64,000 bases of DNA from Plantago major (taxonomy: Eukaryota; Streptophyta; Magnoliopsida; Lamiales; Plantaginaceae). The stretch covers positions 20,034,237 to 20,098,236 of the forward strand of contig CM048844.1 of assembly GCA_026545765.1 (NCBI GenBank). The letters are read 5' to 3'. Below are positions 36,323 through 52,020 of this stretch, one piece after another. The notes below the pieces were generated by a model that was not told the DNA's origin, did no database searches, and saw nothing but the letters and a program-made list of their open reading frames with translations. The translations under genes and the position numbers were made by a program. Within the stretch, counting starts at the first letter, position 1. Each line of letters starts with the position of its first letter.

Positions 36323-37590
36323 CTGCAACAAAAGCAGAACCAAATGTAATGACAGTATAGAACCTTGCTTGTTTCACATTCACATAAACACATTTTTAAT
36401 AATCAAAACAGAAAAGAGCCACTGAAGCATTCATGAACCTAGCTTCAGTATTCACCAATAGAAAAGCTATAAGTCCATTACACCATCAACAACCAGATAT
36501 GGTACTACAACTAATAACGTAGAACAAAATTGTAAAGATGGGATAAAACCTTGCATGTTCACATTCAGGTACTCTCCCCTCTATTAAACAAAAGAAAATG
36601 CAGTCCCATGGACATGATATTCTGAACCAATAAAGAGTCCATTTGGCATCCACAAGTTACTTTTATACCATATATATACCTAAAGCAGCAAAAATGTAAA
36701 AGAAGCTAAACATCTGGCATCAAACACATGCAGTTAAAAGTTTCCAGATAATCAAAAGATTGAAAAAATAAAAACAACGAAACTTGAAGCAACAAATGAT
36801 ATCGTAATGCAGATTGACTTCAATGACAAACCATTGATTCACAAAATGTTGTAGGACAACTAGAGAGCAGATCAAAGTCATACAATTGTCCTGCTTAAAG
36901 ACCATAAATAACTGTATGCCTAAGGAGATAGCGCAGTAATTGACCTGCACCTCAGGAATAGTGTAATAACTAATAATAACTGAACTAAAGCTAATTATAT
37001 GGTTCAAAGGCACTGGAAATATAAGATAAACCAAATTCTCACGAACAACAGTTAATGTTCTAGACAGAAGCATCAAGATAAAGTAAGGATCACATATAGA
37101 AAAAAACACGAGGATAGGAGTTGGGATAATTCTTGTTCCCTTATTATTAATAGATCCGAAAAGATCCAAATACACATTCTAGAACTTGTTGAGTTTAAGC
37201 AACCCAATCTTTTGATATTGCATGTACTAGGTAAGTAATGAACAGGTCTGCTTTCAACAGCACATGTGGATGTACTTCTCGTTTCACCTGCGTGTTTTCT
37301 ACATGAAGATCACTAATCTGAATTAGTTGGCCTACATCCCATGCTTGGGGGGCCTTATTCAAGCTATCCTAATCTCAGTTAGACATGATGCGACATCGCT
37401 GTTCATATTCTATTCAAGCATGAATAGATCGTTGCCTTTAGCCAAAGTCTACAACAAACGTGTTTCTAAGAAGGCAAGAACATAACAAAGTGTACATAGT
37501 TGGTTTTAGATCGATCAAAGTGACTGATAGATAATCGTAAAAGTATCCTACATATACTCCACTAACTTAGATTTGTTGGATGGAAAAGTA
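36323..37590. other. Intergenic or intronic AT-rich DNA
   Basis: Contains a 151-codon minus-strand frame (36720-37175) that is rich in Phe/Ile/Leu as expected from AT-rich DNA and shows no domain. I do not call it a gene. Confidence 0.4.
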
Positions 37591-37855
37591 CTACTTCCTC
37601 TGTCCCAGTAAAAGCTTCCCATTTCATTTTTGTCGACTTTGTTTAACCTTGGTTTAACTATAAATTAATACTAAATCCATAGAGTAAAACTAACTCAACA
37701 AATTATATTATGAAAGTATTAATGGTCATGTTTTCATAATTTAACATTGGCAATTATCTTTTCTATGTAATTTAGGATCAATTTTTAGTCAAACAGAGGT
37801 AAAAAATAGTCAACAAAAATAAAATGGGAAGCTTTTGTTGGGACGAAGGATGTAG
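37591..37855. mobile_element. Stowaway-like MITE
   Basis: The ends CTACTTCCTCTGTCCCAGTA and, reverse-complemented, CTACATCCTTCGTCCCAACA continue as inverted repeats (AAAGCTTCCCATTTTATTTT) for about 55 bp. It is 265 bp and flanked by TA on both sides. Confidence 0.88.
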
Positions 37856-38357
37856 TATTACTTGTGGATTGAAATGAAAAAAGATCAAGCCATTTCATTG
37901 TTTGGAACAGATTTCTTTCAAGAAACTGAATTCTCAATAAGAAAAGTGATTTGAGACTGGAAATTACCAGCAAGGTATTACACCACATATTTTGAGCGGA
38001 TATGCTTAATTTTTATTTAAAGTGTTTTAAGCCACAATACTCTGATCTAATTCTGTCAGAAACTATGTTGATAACCTCACATATAGTACTTAGGAATGAA
38101 CCTTATTAAGAACTTCATTTGCTGTTAACGTCTTTTTTTTTATTCTTTTTTTTTTTCCTTTTTTAATACTTATTATTTTATTGCGAGGAAGAACGTCATT
38201 TGGAACTTTTAAACGTCTATGAAACTTCTGGTAATCATCACAGCCCCATGAAAATATATACTTATCAATGACACAAAAAAAGAGACCATTGGGCGAGGGG
38301 ACCGTGAGTTCAAAAAGAAGTGAAAGACAGGTTAGACATTAAAGGCATTGTTCCATA

Positions 38358-38417
38358 GCATATACTATTGAAATCCAATGGAATATCCATGTAATGTGCG
38401 AATACTCGAGTATAAAG
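38358..38417 (+). promoter_or_regulatory. MIR399d promoter: two P1BS and TATA
   Basis: GCATATAC (38358-38365) and GAATATCC (38381-38388) fit GNATATNC and sit 23 bp apart, about two helical turns. TATAAAG at 38411-38417 follows, about 73 bp before the hairpin. Confidence 0.82.
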
Positions 38418-38489
38418 ATCGTTTTTGAAGCTCAGAGACACAAAGACAAAATAGAAGCCATGGGCAAGAGCAGTATCAAAAGTGGAGAA

Positions 38490-38589
38490 GAATAACAGTG
38501 CAGTTCCCCTTTGGCAGAAAAATATTAATGCATGTAAAATTGCAGTTTTTTTTTTTTTTTTCTGCCAAAGGAGAATTGCCCTGCAATTC
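38490..38589 (+). ncRNA. MIR399: MIR399 precursor d
   Basis: Seen: mature 21-mer on the plus strand 3' arm at 38563-38583: core TGCCAAAGGAGA, tail ATTGCCCTG (same as locus c). The 5' arm GTGCAGTTCCCCTTTGGCAG (38498-38517) is the star with few mismatches. The lower stem is GAAT..CAG with CTG..ATTC, as in locus c. Odd: a run of sixteen T (38546-38561) lies immediately before the mature arm in the loop-proximal part. Strong P1BS pair and TATA upstream. Confidence 0.95.
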
Positions 38590-40550
38590 TACATCTCCGC
38601 CAATCTTATAATGCTACTAGGTAGTTTTTCTCGACCGGTCTTTTTCTTACCCTGACTAGTATATCCCAGGTTGATAGACTTTAGATGAAGGATGCAGACA
38701 CTCTACAATGAGAACAAAGAACAAGAAGAGCTTGCCGCTAAATCGAATGAGTTCCAACCGTTCAATTGTTCCTCGCGAGGTTTTGACAGACACAGATTCA
38801 TCAACAGTCAATGTAAAAGAGATCAGTATTTCTGACGACTAATCCAGTCCATAAGAGAAATATCATATTCTAAAAACGTAGGAACCATCACTATTTCATC
38901 ACTCAAACATTTAATAAAATCCCAATCTATCATTAGACGACTTTCACATCGTCAATGCATGTTACAAACATGCAAGTCTCAGATTCCATTCTAACCTCAG
39001 TATATCCAGAGAGGAGTGAGACACACAGGAAATCCATCCCTTATTTGCCAGTGACATTTAAAAGGTTGTAGAGTATGCTCGGGTAAGATACATAGATTTA
39101 AAAAATCTAGAGGATGATTGTTTAGTAACTGAAATTTGGAACCACCACTGAAGCAATGAGGTCACAGTTGAGTATGATCATATAATGAGGACGTTATCAG
39201 TTATGAATACGTCAAATGTTAATACTGTCTGAACATAGGGAATGGTATTGCTAATAGTGCAAGACATCCTACACACAGCAAAAAAAAAAAAAAAAAACAG
39301 TGCAACGTGTATGGTTGACCATTTACTCATAACACATGTATAGACCATCCTAATTTTATTAATATAGACCTCTTGACACAGTATCTCGACCCAATCCCAA
39401 CCATTAATGCAAGCTACAGTTCTAAATTAAAAATTCTAGGATAAAAACCTAACGCAATAAAGTTCAGGATTTTATGTTAAAACCTTTTACATTTAATATA
39501 TAAGCTCATGACATTAATATAAAACATGAGCCAGTCCATCCGTCACTTACTAGACGGTCAATTACAAGTTTTTACGAGAAAAATATAAATATAGTATTCA
39601 TGACCATGAGTGGAAAAGTACCGTCAGTGTGATATGCAATTATAACATTCCACTATGGTGAAAGGGGTAATTTTATCAGACTGCAGTAAGACCTGTACTA
39701 TTATAAGAGACAAAACATTGGGCACTTAAGAGAAGCAAGTGGCAGAGGTGACTTGCTTTGTAGGATGTGAAGAAACACAATGAGCTATAAGGTAATGGTA
39801 ATTTGGCTATGTACAATGTAGGCTTTAGAGGCACCATTTTGCCACATTGAGACCATGTGTTGCCTCTCTTGCAAAGCACAGGGAAGACAGATGAAGACTT
39901 GGCAGGATATAAATGGAGGCTAATGAATTCAAATGTTTGTTGCACGAGGGAAAACTTTGGCACTTACGCCAATTCATAGGGATAAAAGTCCAGTTGTTGT
40001 TCCCTTGGCACAAGCCTGAATAAACTAAATGTGTGTTCAATCAACTAAGGTTCCCTTTCTTCAAGTGACCTTAGCCTTTGTGCTTCTAGTCATAATAGGT
40101 ATTTGATGAGGAAATTGGTATGAGTTGCAAGGGAATTAACAAAATGGTACGCATTATGTATAACTTGTATAGAACAGAACATTGCACATAAATATATAGA
40201 CTAGTATCACGACATACGCAGGGAGACATCCCTTGAAAGGACTAAAATTAGAGCAAAACATAAAATCGTAATAGGATGGTATTATACTTTTGTTAGACCA
40301 TGCTTTAAATAACGAAAGCAAATGCAGGGTTGCATGGATGAAATAAGAAACAGAAATTCAGATCTAAGACCTGCATGCATGGCATGTCCAACTTGTAGGA
40401 GGAATAGGTTGATATAATGCCAGCGCTTATGAGTGAACACCGAAAATGCAGAAATGTCACACACAATCCAGGCAGGGGTTAATATCATCCCCAGGCTTAT
40501 TACATATGATTAAAAAAGACTTTCTTGAAAGAGAAGTATGGCTGGAGAAG
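38590..40550. other. DNA between MIR399d and MIR399e
   Basis: AT-rich with A-runs (for example A18 near 39280). The 95-codon minus-strand frame at 39676-39963 has no domain. No other miR399-like sequence seen. Confidence 0.4.
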
Positions 40551-40640
40551 AATTGCTGGGCAAATCTCCTTTGGCAGGGGCCAAACCACATACTATAAGT
40601 GGTCGTCTGCCTGCCAATAGAGTACTCGCCCTGTAATGCT
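40551..40640 (-). ncRNA. MIR399: MIR399 precursor e
   Basis: Seen: mature 21-mer on the minus strand 3' arm at 40556-40576: core TGCCAAAGGAGA, tail TTTGCCCAG. The 5' arm at 40611-40632 reads GGGCGAGTACTCTATTGGCA, a typical miR399 star with a bulged centre. The lower stem pairs GCATT with AATTG. The short loop contains AGTGGTCG-like sequence. Read on the plus strand the 3' arm would be a poor miR399, so the minus strand is the sense strand. Two P1BS lie 70-100 bp upstream. Confidence 0.95.
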
Positions 40641-40687
40641 GCTGCAGCTCGATGTTGGTACTGATTGCCAGGGAAAGCCTGGACATA

Positions 40688-40738
40688 CATATATGAGTTC
40701 AAGAAGCTTGAATATGCCATTGAAAATGTGGCATATCC
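40688..40738 (-). promoter_or_regulatory. MIR399e promoter: two P1BS and a weak TATA
   Basis: GCATATCC (40731-40738) and GAATATGC (40710-40717) fit GNATATNC, 21 bp apart. A weak TATATG box lies at 40688-40695. A further GCATATCC is at 41350-41357. Confidence 0.78.
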
Positions 40739-41353
40739 AAGTAAAAGCCAGATCATTCTGTCTTAACAAGCATGCTACTTTATTCCTTAAAATCCCAGCA
40801 CATTCCACGGACATGAGTATTACATTATTACCTCTTCCACAAGTTAAATCATGTGCCTAGCTTATGCAACAGACCTTCACCCATCGTAATTTTCCTCGTC
40901 TAACAGCTTTATTTGGTAATGAACTAGCATTATCGATTCAAAATGGCCAAAATAAGACTAAATGCACACCGTGATAAGCACGAATTCATGCATTGTGATT
41001 TATGAGCGCTAAACCTTGTTATACTATACTATAGTACAATGCCCCTTTCAATTTCCATCTAAAGGCTTTAATCGTTTAATCTAAAGCAATTTAACCAGCC
41101 AGCAAAATGAGCACTGATTTTAAGCTCTGCTATTTCATACTAGTGCCACACGTTCAATCATCAGAGAAACTCAATTGGATGTTTTACTTTACATACGAAC
41201 ACTATGTTGCCGAAAATCACTCTTAGATATAATCGAAAGATCAACATTGAATCGAGCGGCAATAATAGGAACAAGTGGTAGTTGCAGAAAGTATAAACGT
41301 AGAGATTAGCCATTAAGAAAGATTGAAGAGACTTACAGTGTGTTAAATGGCAT

Positions 41354-41875
41354 ATCCAGAGCATGTTCGGATGGGAATTGTGGAAGATTCATCGAATGAG
41401 TAGCTGGAGACGGAAAGGGAGAGTTGCAAAAAGGTAATTGATTTTATGCGAAAGCTACGCATATCAGGATTGATTTTGTGCTTTTGACTCCTGCAGTGCT
41501 GACCAGCCGTCCAAAACGTAGAAGCCGGCAATGTTTTCATTTTCATCCTCTAATTGTCATCTATTAAGGGTCCGGATCCGGGTAAGTATTTTCCAATGTT
41601 ACGGACCAAACTGTCACACGACGTTCTACGCCCACCTCACATACCACTTTATTGGACAAACAACTTGCCACCGGTAGTCTGGTACATCATACATAGCACG
41701 ACATATTATATTCAAGCACCATATTAGAATGTGTCGTATTGATTACATCCCTAACATTTAAAAAATTATTAAATAGTATTGCTCGTAATTTTCGTGTTAT
41801 TTTCTTCATGCCACTTGATTATCATATAATATATCAGTGATATTGTTTTAAAACACATATTGCTTAAAATTGTTA
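41354..41875. other. Intergenic DNA upstream of the candidate minus-strand transcript
   Basis: A relatively GC-rich patch (41400-41560) could be the 5' UTR and promoter of the candidate spliced transcript that starts coding at 41353. Otherwise nothing is seen. Confidence 0.3.
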
Positions 41876-42026
41876 CTCCCTTCTTCCCATAACAAATAAC
41901 ACGTTCCATTTATATTTGTCTGAATACAAATGTGGCATTTTCATTTTGGAACCTTCAATACCTTACTTTGAACATTAATTTCTATGTTCAAAATCAAACG
42001 TGTCATTTATGTGGGGGCGGAGGGAG
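41876..42026. mobile_element. Stowaway-like MITE, 151 bp
   Basis: Ends CTCCCTTCTTCCCATAACAA and, reverse-complemented, CTCCCTCCGCCCCCACATAA, continuing into shared ATAACACG/AATGACACG. Flanked by TA. Confidence 0.88.
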
Positions 42027-42201
42027 TACATCAGAATATCTCCTGCTCAACCACATGGATCAAGTAGGAGACTCTATTCCGAAGGGCCCAATTTGAGGAG
42101 ATGATCAATTTGGAGGTCACTCGTGCATAAGGTGTAATGAAGGGTTAATGATCACTTCAAGAGAAGATCCATTTTCAGATCATTAGAGGTCACGTTACAT
42201 G

Positions 42202-42540
42202 TAGGGTTGTTATACGAGTCGAGTCTTACCGAGTATTTGACTCAATTTGCTCGATAACATAATCAAGTTCAAATCGAACTCCATTATGTGCTCATTTACC
42301 CAATGAGTCGAGCCACCAGTTTGATAAAACTTGTTAATACTCGTTATATGATGTAATGATTTTATATAATATTTTTTATTATGCTATAATAAAACTTATA
42401 TTTTCATACCGAGCTTCAACTCGTTACAAGTCATTTGAACCCGAGTTCAATTTCATACTCGTCTATGTACGTAACGAGTCAAGTCGAGCTGATGCTCGAT
42501 AAAACTTAAGCTTAATATGATACACGAATTTTCAAACATC
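42202..42540. repeat. CGAGTC-rich degenerate TE fragment, copy 1
   Basis: Begins TAGGGTTGTTATACGAGTCG and is full of CGAGT/GCTCGA words (GAGTCGAGCC, TCAAGTCGAGCTG, GCTCGATAAAAC). Similar fragments start TAGTGTTGTTATAGAAGTCG at 45195 and end AAACAACACTA at 62527-62537. This looks like one non-autonomous family with TAGKGTTGTT-type ends, possibly hAT. Clean target duplications were not found. Confidence 0.55.
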
Positions 42541-45194
42541 ACTCTCGTAGATACAAAAGGCCTATTTGAGAATTGAGAGTAAGGTAGATGAAGCCTGCTC
42601 GAAAACACACCAATTTCTTCTTCTAGTGATCTCTTGATAATTGTGATTTCTAAGTTATCCTTGGTTGTTTATAAAAGTGTTCCACATTTTCAGAAATTTG
42701 GTATGGGCAAGAGCAAGCTAGCAAAGTCACGTGAACATCTATAGCTAAACACTAGGGTACGGAGAGCACAAAAGGAAAAAGGGTTGTAAAAATGTCCAAT
42801 AACGAGACAAATTATCCAAAGGCATGCATGTCTACATTGAGTGGTGCATTTTTTACAAAGAAGAAAAAGACACGACAAGTAGATACAGACAGAGTTCCTG
42901 GATTGGGAGATGAGCTCGATCGCACTATATTTCTAGTATTTCACTACAACATTAGATTATACAACTTGTCAAAAAAGAAATTTAGGAGACAAATTAAAAG
43001 TGACCTCAAAATGGACTTTTTATATTTGATGATAGTACTAGAGATCACAATCAAAGAGCTTTTGTATAGAGTGTGAAACTTGATGTCTCAACTGCTATAT
43101 TCTGGACAACAGTATTGTGTTCGTTTGTAATTTGTGCTACAAGCTCGATTTTTTGCTTTCTTTCAAACAAATTTTACGCATGCCTATGAGGAATGGATAA
43201 GAAAATGCAGGGACTTGTCTTGTCAATTTGGCTATGTACGTGATTTGTTGCTTCTGTAGTTCTGTTCTGAACGTACGTGTTTTGGCTAATTCTCTCTATC
43301 AAACACAATCTATAGATTGTTGATGGACTCCAATATATATGTTGCATGTGTTGATCATGAGTTCATGACCAATGGATTTCGGATATTTGTTAATCTCTAT
43401 AAAGAAATCGGACATTTAGATGTGTTAGTAAAATTTGTAACCTCAAACTCTCAGATTCATACAATACTTGCGATTTCCAATTCCCCACAGGAATCTAGAA
43501 TTATCGATTTAGAAACTACAAAAATGACAATTCCACAGTTCCAAAATAAAATATAGTATCATTTCTCAGTCCTACAATATTTAGGAGTATGGGCAGGGGC
43601 GGAGAGACACACCAAAGTTAGGCGTGTCCTATCCACACCCATTTAGTGAAAAAATGAAACTACTTGCACCCTTCATAATTTAGTCATACGTTATTCTCAA
43701 TTCTGACTCTGCCCATGGATATGGATTGTTACATATGCAAACCATCAATATGATTCATCTAAAGCAATTCACAATGCCTTTGAGCCATGTCCCGGTCAAT
43801 ACCTCCAATCGAATTTACATGACTGCCGGCCGGTTTGTTTGGATGTGCGTCTTGTAGCTCTCGGATTCACCTATTCAAATTGCACACGGGGCAAGATAGA
43901 TATTAAAAATCAATAATTAAGCAAAGTTGGATTAAGAAGGAAGCTGATAGGCCTAAATGGTAGTTTAGTTTGCATGTCAGATCATGTGAATTCTCCACAG
44001 AGAGGTAGAGATAGTACCAAACAAATCCAAAAGGGCCTGAAAGCGAAGTGTAAAATCAAACCAAACCATATCGTCAGAGGACAAAAGCACAACAGAGAAC
44101 TCGTGACTATTTTGTGCATACACAGAGCAGTCAAATGCTGGTGTGATTTGATTCATCTTCTTCTGACATCAATGGAAAGCTTCCTTACCTTCCATGTCGA
44201 TACCCAATTGAAAATATATTCTAAAAGAAATTGGAGAATTTGATCGGGCTATATAAAGTCCAAAAATAGGAGTTTGGACAATTAGTAAGTAGGTAGGTCT
44301 CTGCATTGCATAGAATAGATGCTTTTGGTGCCTGCATTTGGTCTTTAGCTTCATCTTCTGTATGCTGCTGCTGGTCCTTTTCAACTCATCCTTTTGCTTA
44401 TACCTGATGGAGACTTTTCAATTCTTGGTTGGGTCATGGGTGTTTTAGCTCTAGGGGAGCTTCCTAGCTAGCTAGCTAGCTAATTCCCCTTGCCCAATGA
44501 TCCTTAACATAGATATAGTATTTTATCAAAATAATTGGTAGTGAATGGATGGATTGATACACCAATTATTGATTGTAAGTTGGAACTTGGAACACTATGT
44601 GCTAGTGATTTTCATTTTTTGTTAGAATATTGTTTCTGCACCATGTTTTATGTGGGAGTATAAGAGCTACACAACAATTTAGTGTAGTTTACCAACACTA
44701 ACAAAACAGAGTGCATGTTAGATATTACTAAAACAGAGTTAATTGTTAGAAGGAACTGATCACACTAAACTTAGGTCCGGGAGCTCAATGCTCATTTTGG
44801 GCTCATTTAATAAGTGATTCTCATCACACATACAACGTATAAAATTGACTGTATACAACTATACATGATCTACAATATAGTGTTTCCAACATTATGTCTG
44901 AGTAGCGAATGCCAATCATTTTGGTAAATTCTTAGAACTTACTCATGGCAACTCTTTATACCTTAAAAAGTTTGCTCACGACAAAGGAAGTGCCATTCGG
45001 ATACGTTAGGAACTTCTATTTTGGTCCCATTGACCCTCATTGCAATAGGTATTTGAGTTTGATATCTCAACATGTGCACCCACCTTTTAGGCTCCGGTCA
45101 TAAGAACTCAAAATTTAGACAATTTTGTTGTGGAGCAATCAAATGATGGAGTGAAATCCTCCAGGGTGAGAAATACTTGTGATAGTATGTCGTG
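42541..45194. other. Intergenic DNA with a possible orphan promoter
   Basis: No gene. TATATAAAG at 44250-44258 is a good TATA box, but the following 400 bp has no ORF of interest, so a non-coding transcript is possible. (GCTA)n occurs at about 44465-44482. Open frames at 42792 and 43974 have no domains. Confidence 0.4.
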
Positions 45195-45520
45195 TAGTGT
45201 TGTTATAGAAGTCGAGCCGACCTCTTATACCTCAAACCTGACTGAGCAATAATACTATAGACCATGCTAGGCATGCCTAGTCAACGAAACGAGACTATAT
45301 GCCAACTCAAACTCGAGCTCAACTCATTTGGATAGAATGAGCTCAAGGCTTAAACGCGAGATAACTTGGACCAAAGTTGAGCCACGACTTAACGAGTTTG
45401 TAGTGTTAATCAAATCTTAAGGAGTTATGAAGCAAGTCACAGTTACAATCAACATATGAGTTTGTATTTATGAGCTCAGATCCACGAGTATTAAGTGAGT
45501 CAAGTCATACCCACTCACTA
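45195..45520. repeat. CGAGTC-rich degenerate TE fragment, copy 2
   Basis: Starts TAGTGTTGTTATAGAAGTCG and contains CAAACTCGAGCTCAACTCAT and ACGAGTATTAAGTGAGTCAA, matching the word content of the fragments at 42202 and 62370. Confidence 0.5.
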
Positions 45521-45995
45521 AAGAAACAAACTCTCAAGTCCTAACAAAGTTTGAATTAGACTCAATTTCCGTATCAAGCGTGAATGAGTCTAGCCAGTAG
45601 AGAGTCGAAGTATGATCTAAGCAAGTAATTAAGCAATTAAGCATATGAGTTGAAGATGTAAGCTGGGAACCATATCTAGTCCAAGAGCAGAACCTGGGTA
45701 AAATATTCTCCTTCACTAAATTAACCAATATTTCCATTATTAGTTTATTAGTGAGCAATAATTATAGTCTAAGCTTTAGAAATTTATTACATGTACACAT
45801 AATTCTGGGGATAAAGACAAGAGTACTTGTCAGTGCGTATCTTGACATTCCGTGACCCCCATAACCTAACCTATCATCACCCATCATTCTACGCATGCAC
45901 CTTTTCTGTCCAGTACTAGTACTACTATTTCTACTATATATCTCAAACCCATTGGATACCAATTTCTCAACAAACTAAACACACACACAGACAAA

Positions 45996-46996
45996 ATGAC
46001 TTGCACGAAGAACAAGCTCAGGAGAATGGCACTTAAGAGAAAGCTTCACATTTTGAGATCACTTACCAAATCCAAATCTGTAATTTCTTCTTCATTTCTC
46101 TTGTTTTTTACATCTATAACTCTTAATGTGTTCATATTTATAGCTCTGTTACGTTTCTTGATTTGTGAAGGTGAAGAAGACTTCAATTATCATGGATGCT
46201 ATGCTCTACATCTACAAGTTGAAGCTCCAAATTCAAGCCATCAAACAAGAGTACCAATGCCTCATCAATAACATCCAAGTATATGTCCATTCACCTCTTT
46301 ACATGTCTATTCCTTCTAGTTGCTTAATTAGTTTGAGAAATTTTACCGTCCCATTAATTTATTTACGTGATTTTTTTCGTATATATCACTTAATTTTTTC
46401 CATTTACCTCTTTCACCACATTTTATTAATGTTTTAGTATGAGATGTTTTCCATTTAAGTGGTAATTTGATAATGATACAAACAAAAAAATAAAGTGGTA
46501 AATTAATACTGGGACCCTCGAGTATAATTAGTTTGCAGTTGCAAAAACCGTACGTGCAAAAATTAAATGTAAGTAATAATAATAATTCAGTGGAATGGAT
46601 GAAGTCTATACTCCCACTAAGACTAGAAGAATTTGTAATAGTAAATTATTGATACACGTGTAAAATCTACCATTACGTGCGAAATCTACGGTCGATCAAA
46701 TTCTACCACACACAATTAGATTAGGGAAACTTACTATTGTTGTCCTGTTGCAGGAAGTGAAAGTGGAGGATATAGGAGGAGGATACTTGGCAATAAGGGT
46801 GACATGTAAGAAAGGAGAAGATATTTTGGTGTCGATAATGGAGGCATTTGAGGAGATGAAACTAAATGTTGTACAAGCTAGGGTCACATGCAACCATTTC
46901 TTTGCCATGGAAGCAATTGTTGAAGCCAATGAAATTGATGCTGGGATCTTGAATCAAGCTGTCCTAACGGTTATCCAAAGACAAAACAATTATTAA
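45996..46996 (+). CDS. HLH/ACT-like regulatory protein (bHLH35-like, At1g29270-like)
   Basis: Seen: exons 45996-46079, 46171-46278 and 46754-46996, all GT-AG and phase 0, giving 144 residues. Residues 1-28 (KLRRMALKRKLHILRSLTKS) form helix 1. Residues 29-60 (KKTSIIMDAMLYIYKLKLQI and on) form the loop end and helix 2. Residues 65-144 form an ACT-like fold (VKVEDIGGGYLAIRV, GEDILVSIMEAFEEMKLNVVQARV). The usual His-Glu-Arg basic DNA-contact pattern is missing before helix 1. Family knowledge: bHLH35-like proteins dimerise through HLH and ACT-like parts. Inference: a non-DNA-binding partner or inhibitor of bHLH factors. A TATATAT box lies about 60 bp upstream. Neighbour: the WRKY gene 10 kb downstream, as in Arabidopsis. 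Confidence 0.88.
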
Positions 46997-51825
<4,829 letters not shown>

Positions 51826-52020
51826 AACTTTTGCGAGAGATCGCCTCTTGAATATACAACTTCAACATATCATATTTACGTACATACATCATATTATTAG
51901 CTTCAAACATTATGTGTATAGTAAACATGCATTATACTTGAAGTACATGCATTTTTAAACAGATATTTTTTATGACAAAATATGTGATGTTTGATTTGAT
52001 CACTATGTCTCGCAAAAGTT
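51826..52020. mobile_element. Small TIR element (AACTTTTGCGAGA family), copy 2
   Basis: AACTTTTGCGAGA at the left is perfectly inverted as TCTCGCAAAAGTT at the right. 195 bp, related to the 2198-2382 copy (shared TAAACATGCATTATACTTG / TAAACTTGTATATTTATACTTG region). No ORF. Confidence 0.8.

Larger units (their letters stand above)
36257..41353 (-). other. Possible spliced minus-strand transcript, two candidate coding exons
   Basis: On the minus strand, ATG at 41353 opens MPFNT and reaches a strong donor (CACT|GTAAGT, exon end 41337). At 36322-36257 a strong acceptor (TTTTGTTGCAG) starts a 66-nt exon with donor CTCAG|GTACTG. The phases agree and the join reads MPFNTLTTLDRIPNDQVPVD, continuing AEEFLHL. 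I do not recognise the protein and found no later exons. If real, MIR399e is in sense and MIR399d antisense within its ~5-kb intron. It could be chance, since 22 open codons is little evidence. Confidence 0.3.

Noticed and set aside
36720..37175. 151-codon minus-strand open frame, the longest unassigned one
   Set aside because: Composition is Phe/Ile/Leu/Tyr-rich as expected from AT-rich DNA, with no domain, no repeat of family motifs and no splice partners.
40611..40632. miR399-like sequence on the plus strand at locus e
   Set aside because: It reads TGCCAATAGAGTACTCGCCC, far from the conserved mature form, whereas the minus strand gives a perfect mature core. It is the star arm of the minus-strand gene.
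28993..40640. IPS1/At4-type target mimic of miR399
   Set aside because: The miR399-complementary stretches all belong to hairpin arms or to the antisense of the mature arm. None has the central 3-nt bulge with flanking unique sequence that defines IPS1-type mimics.
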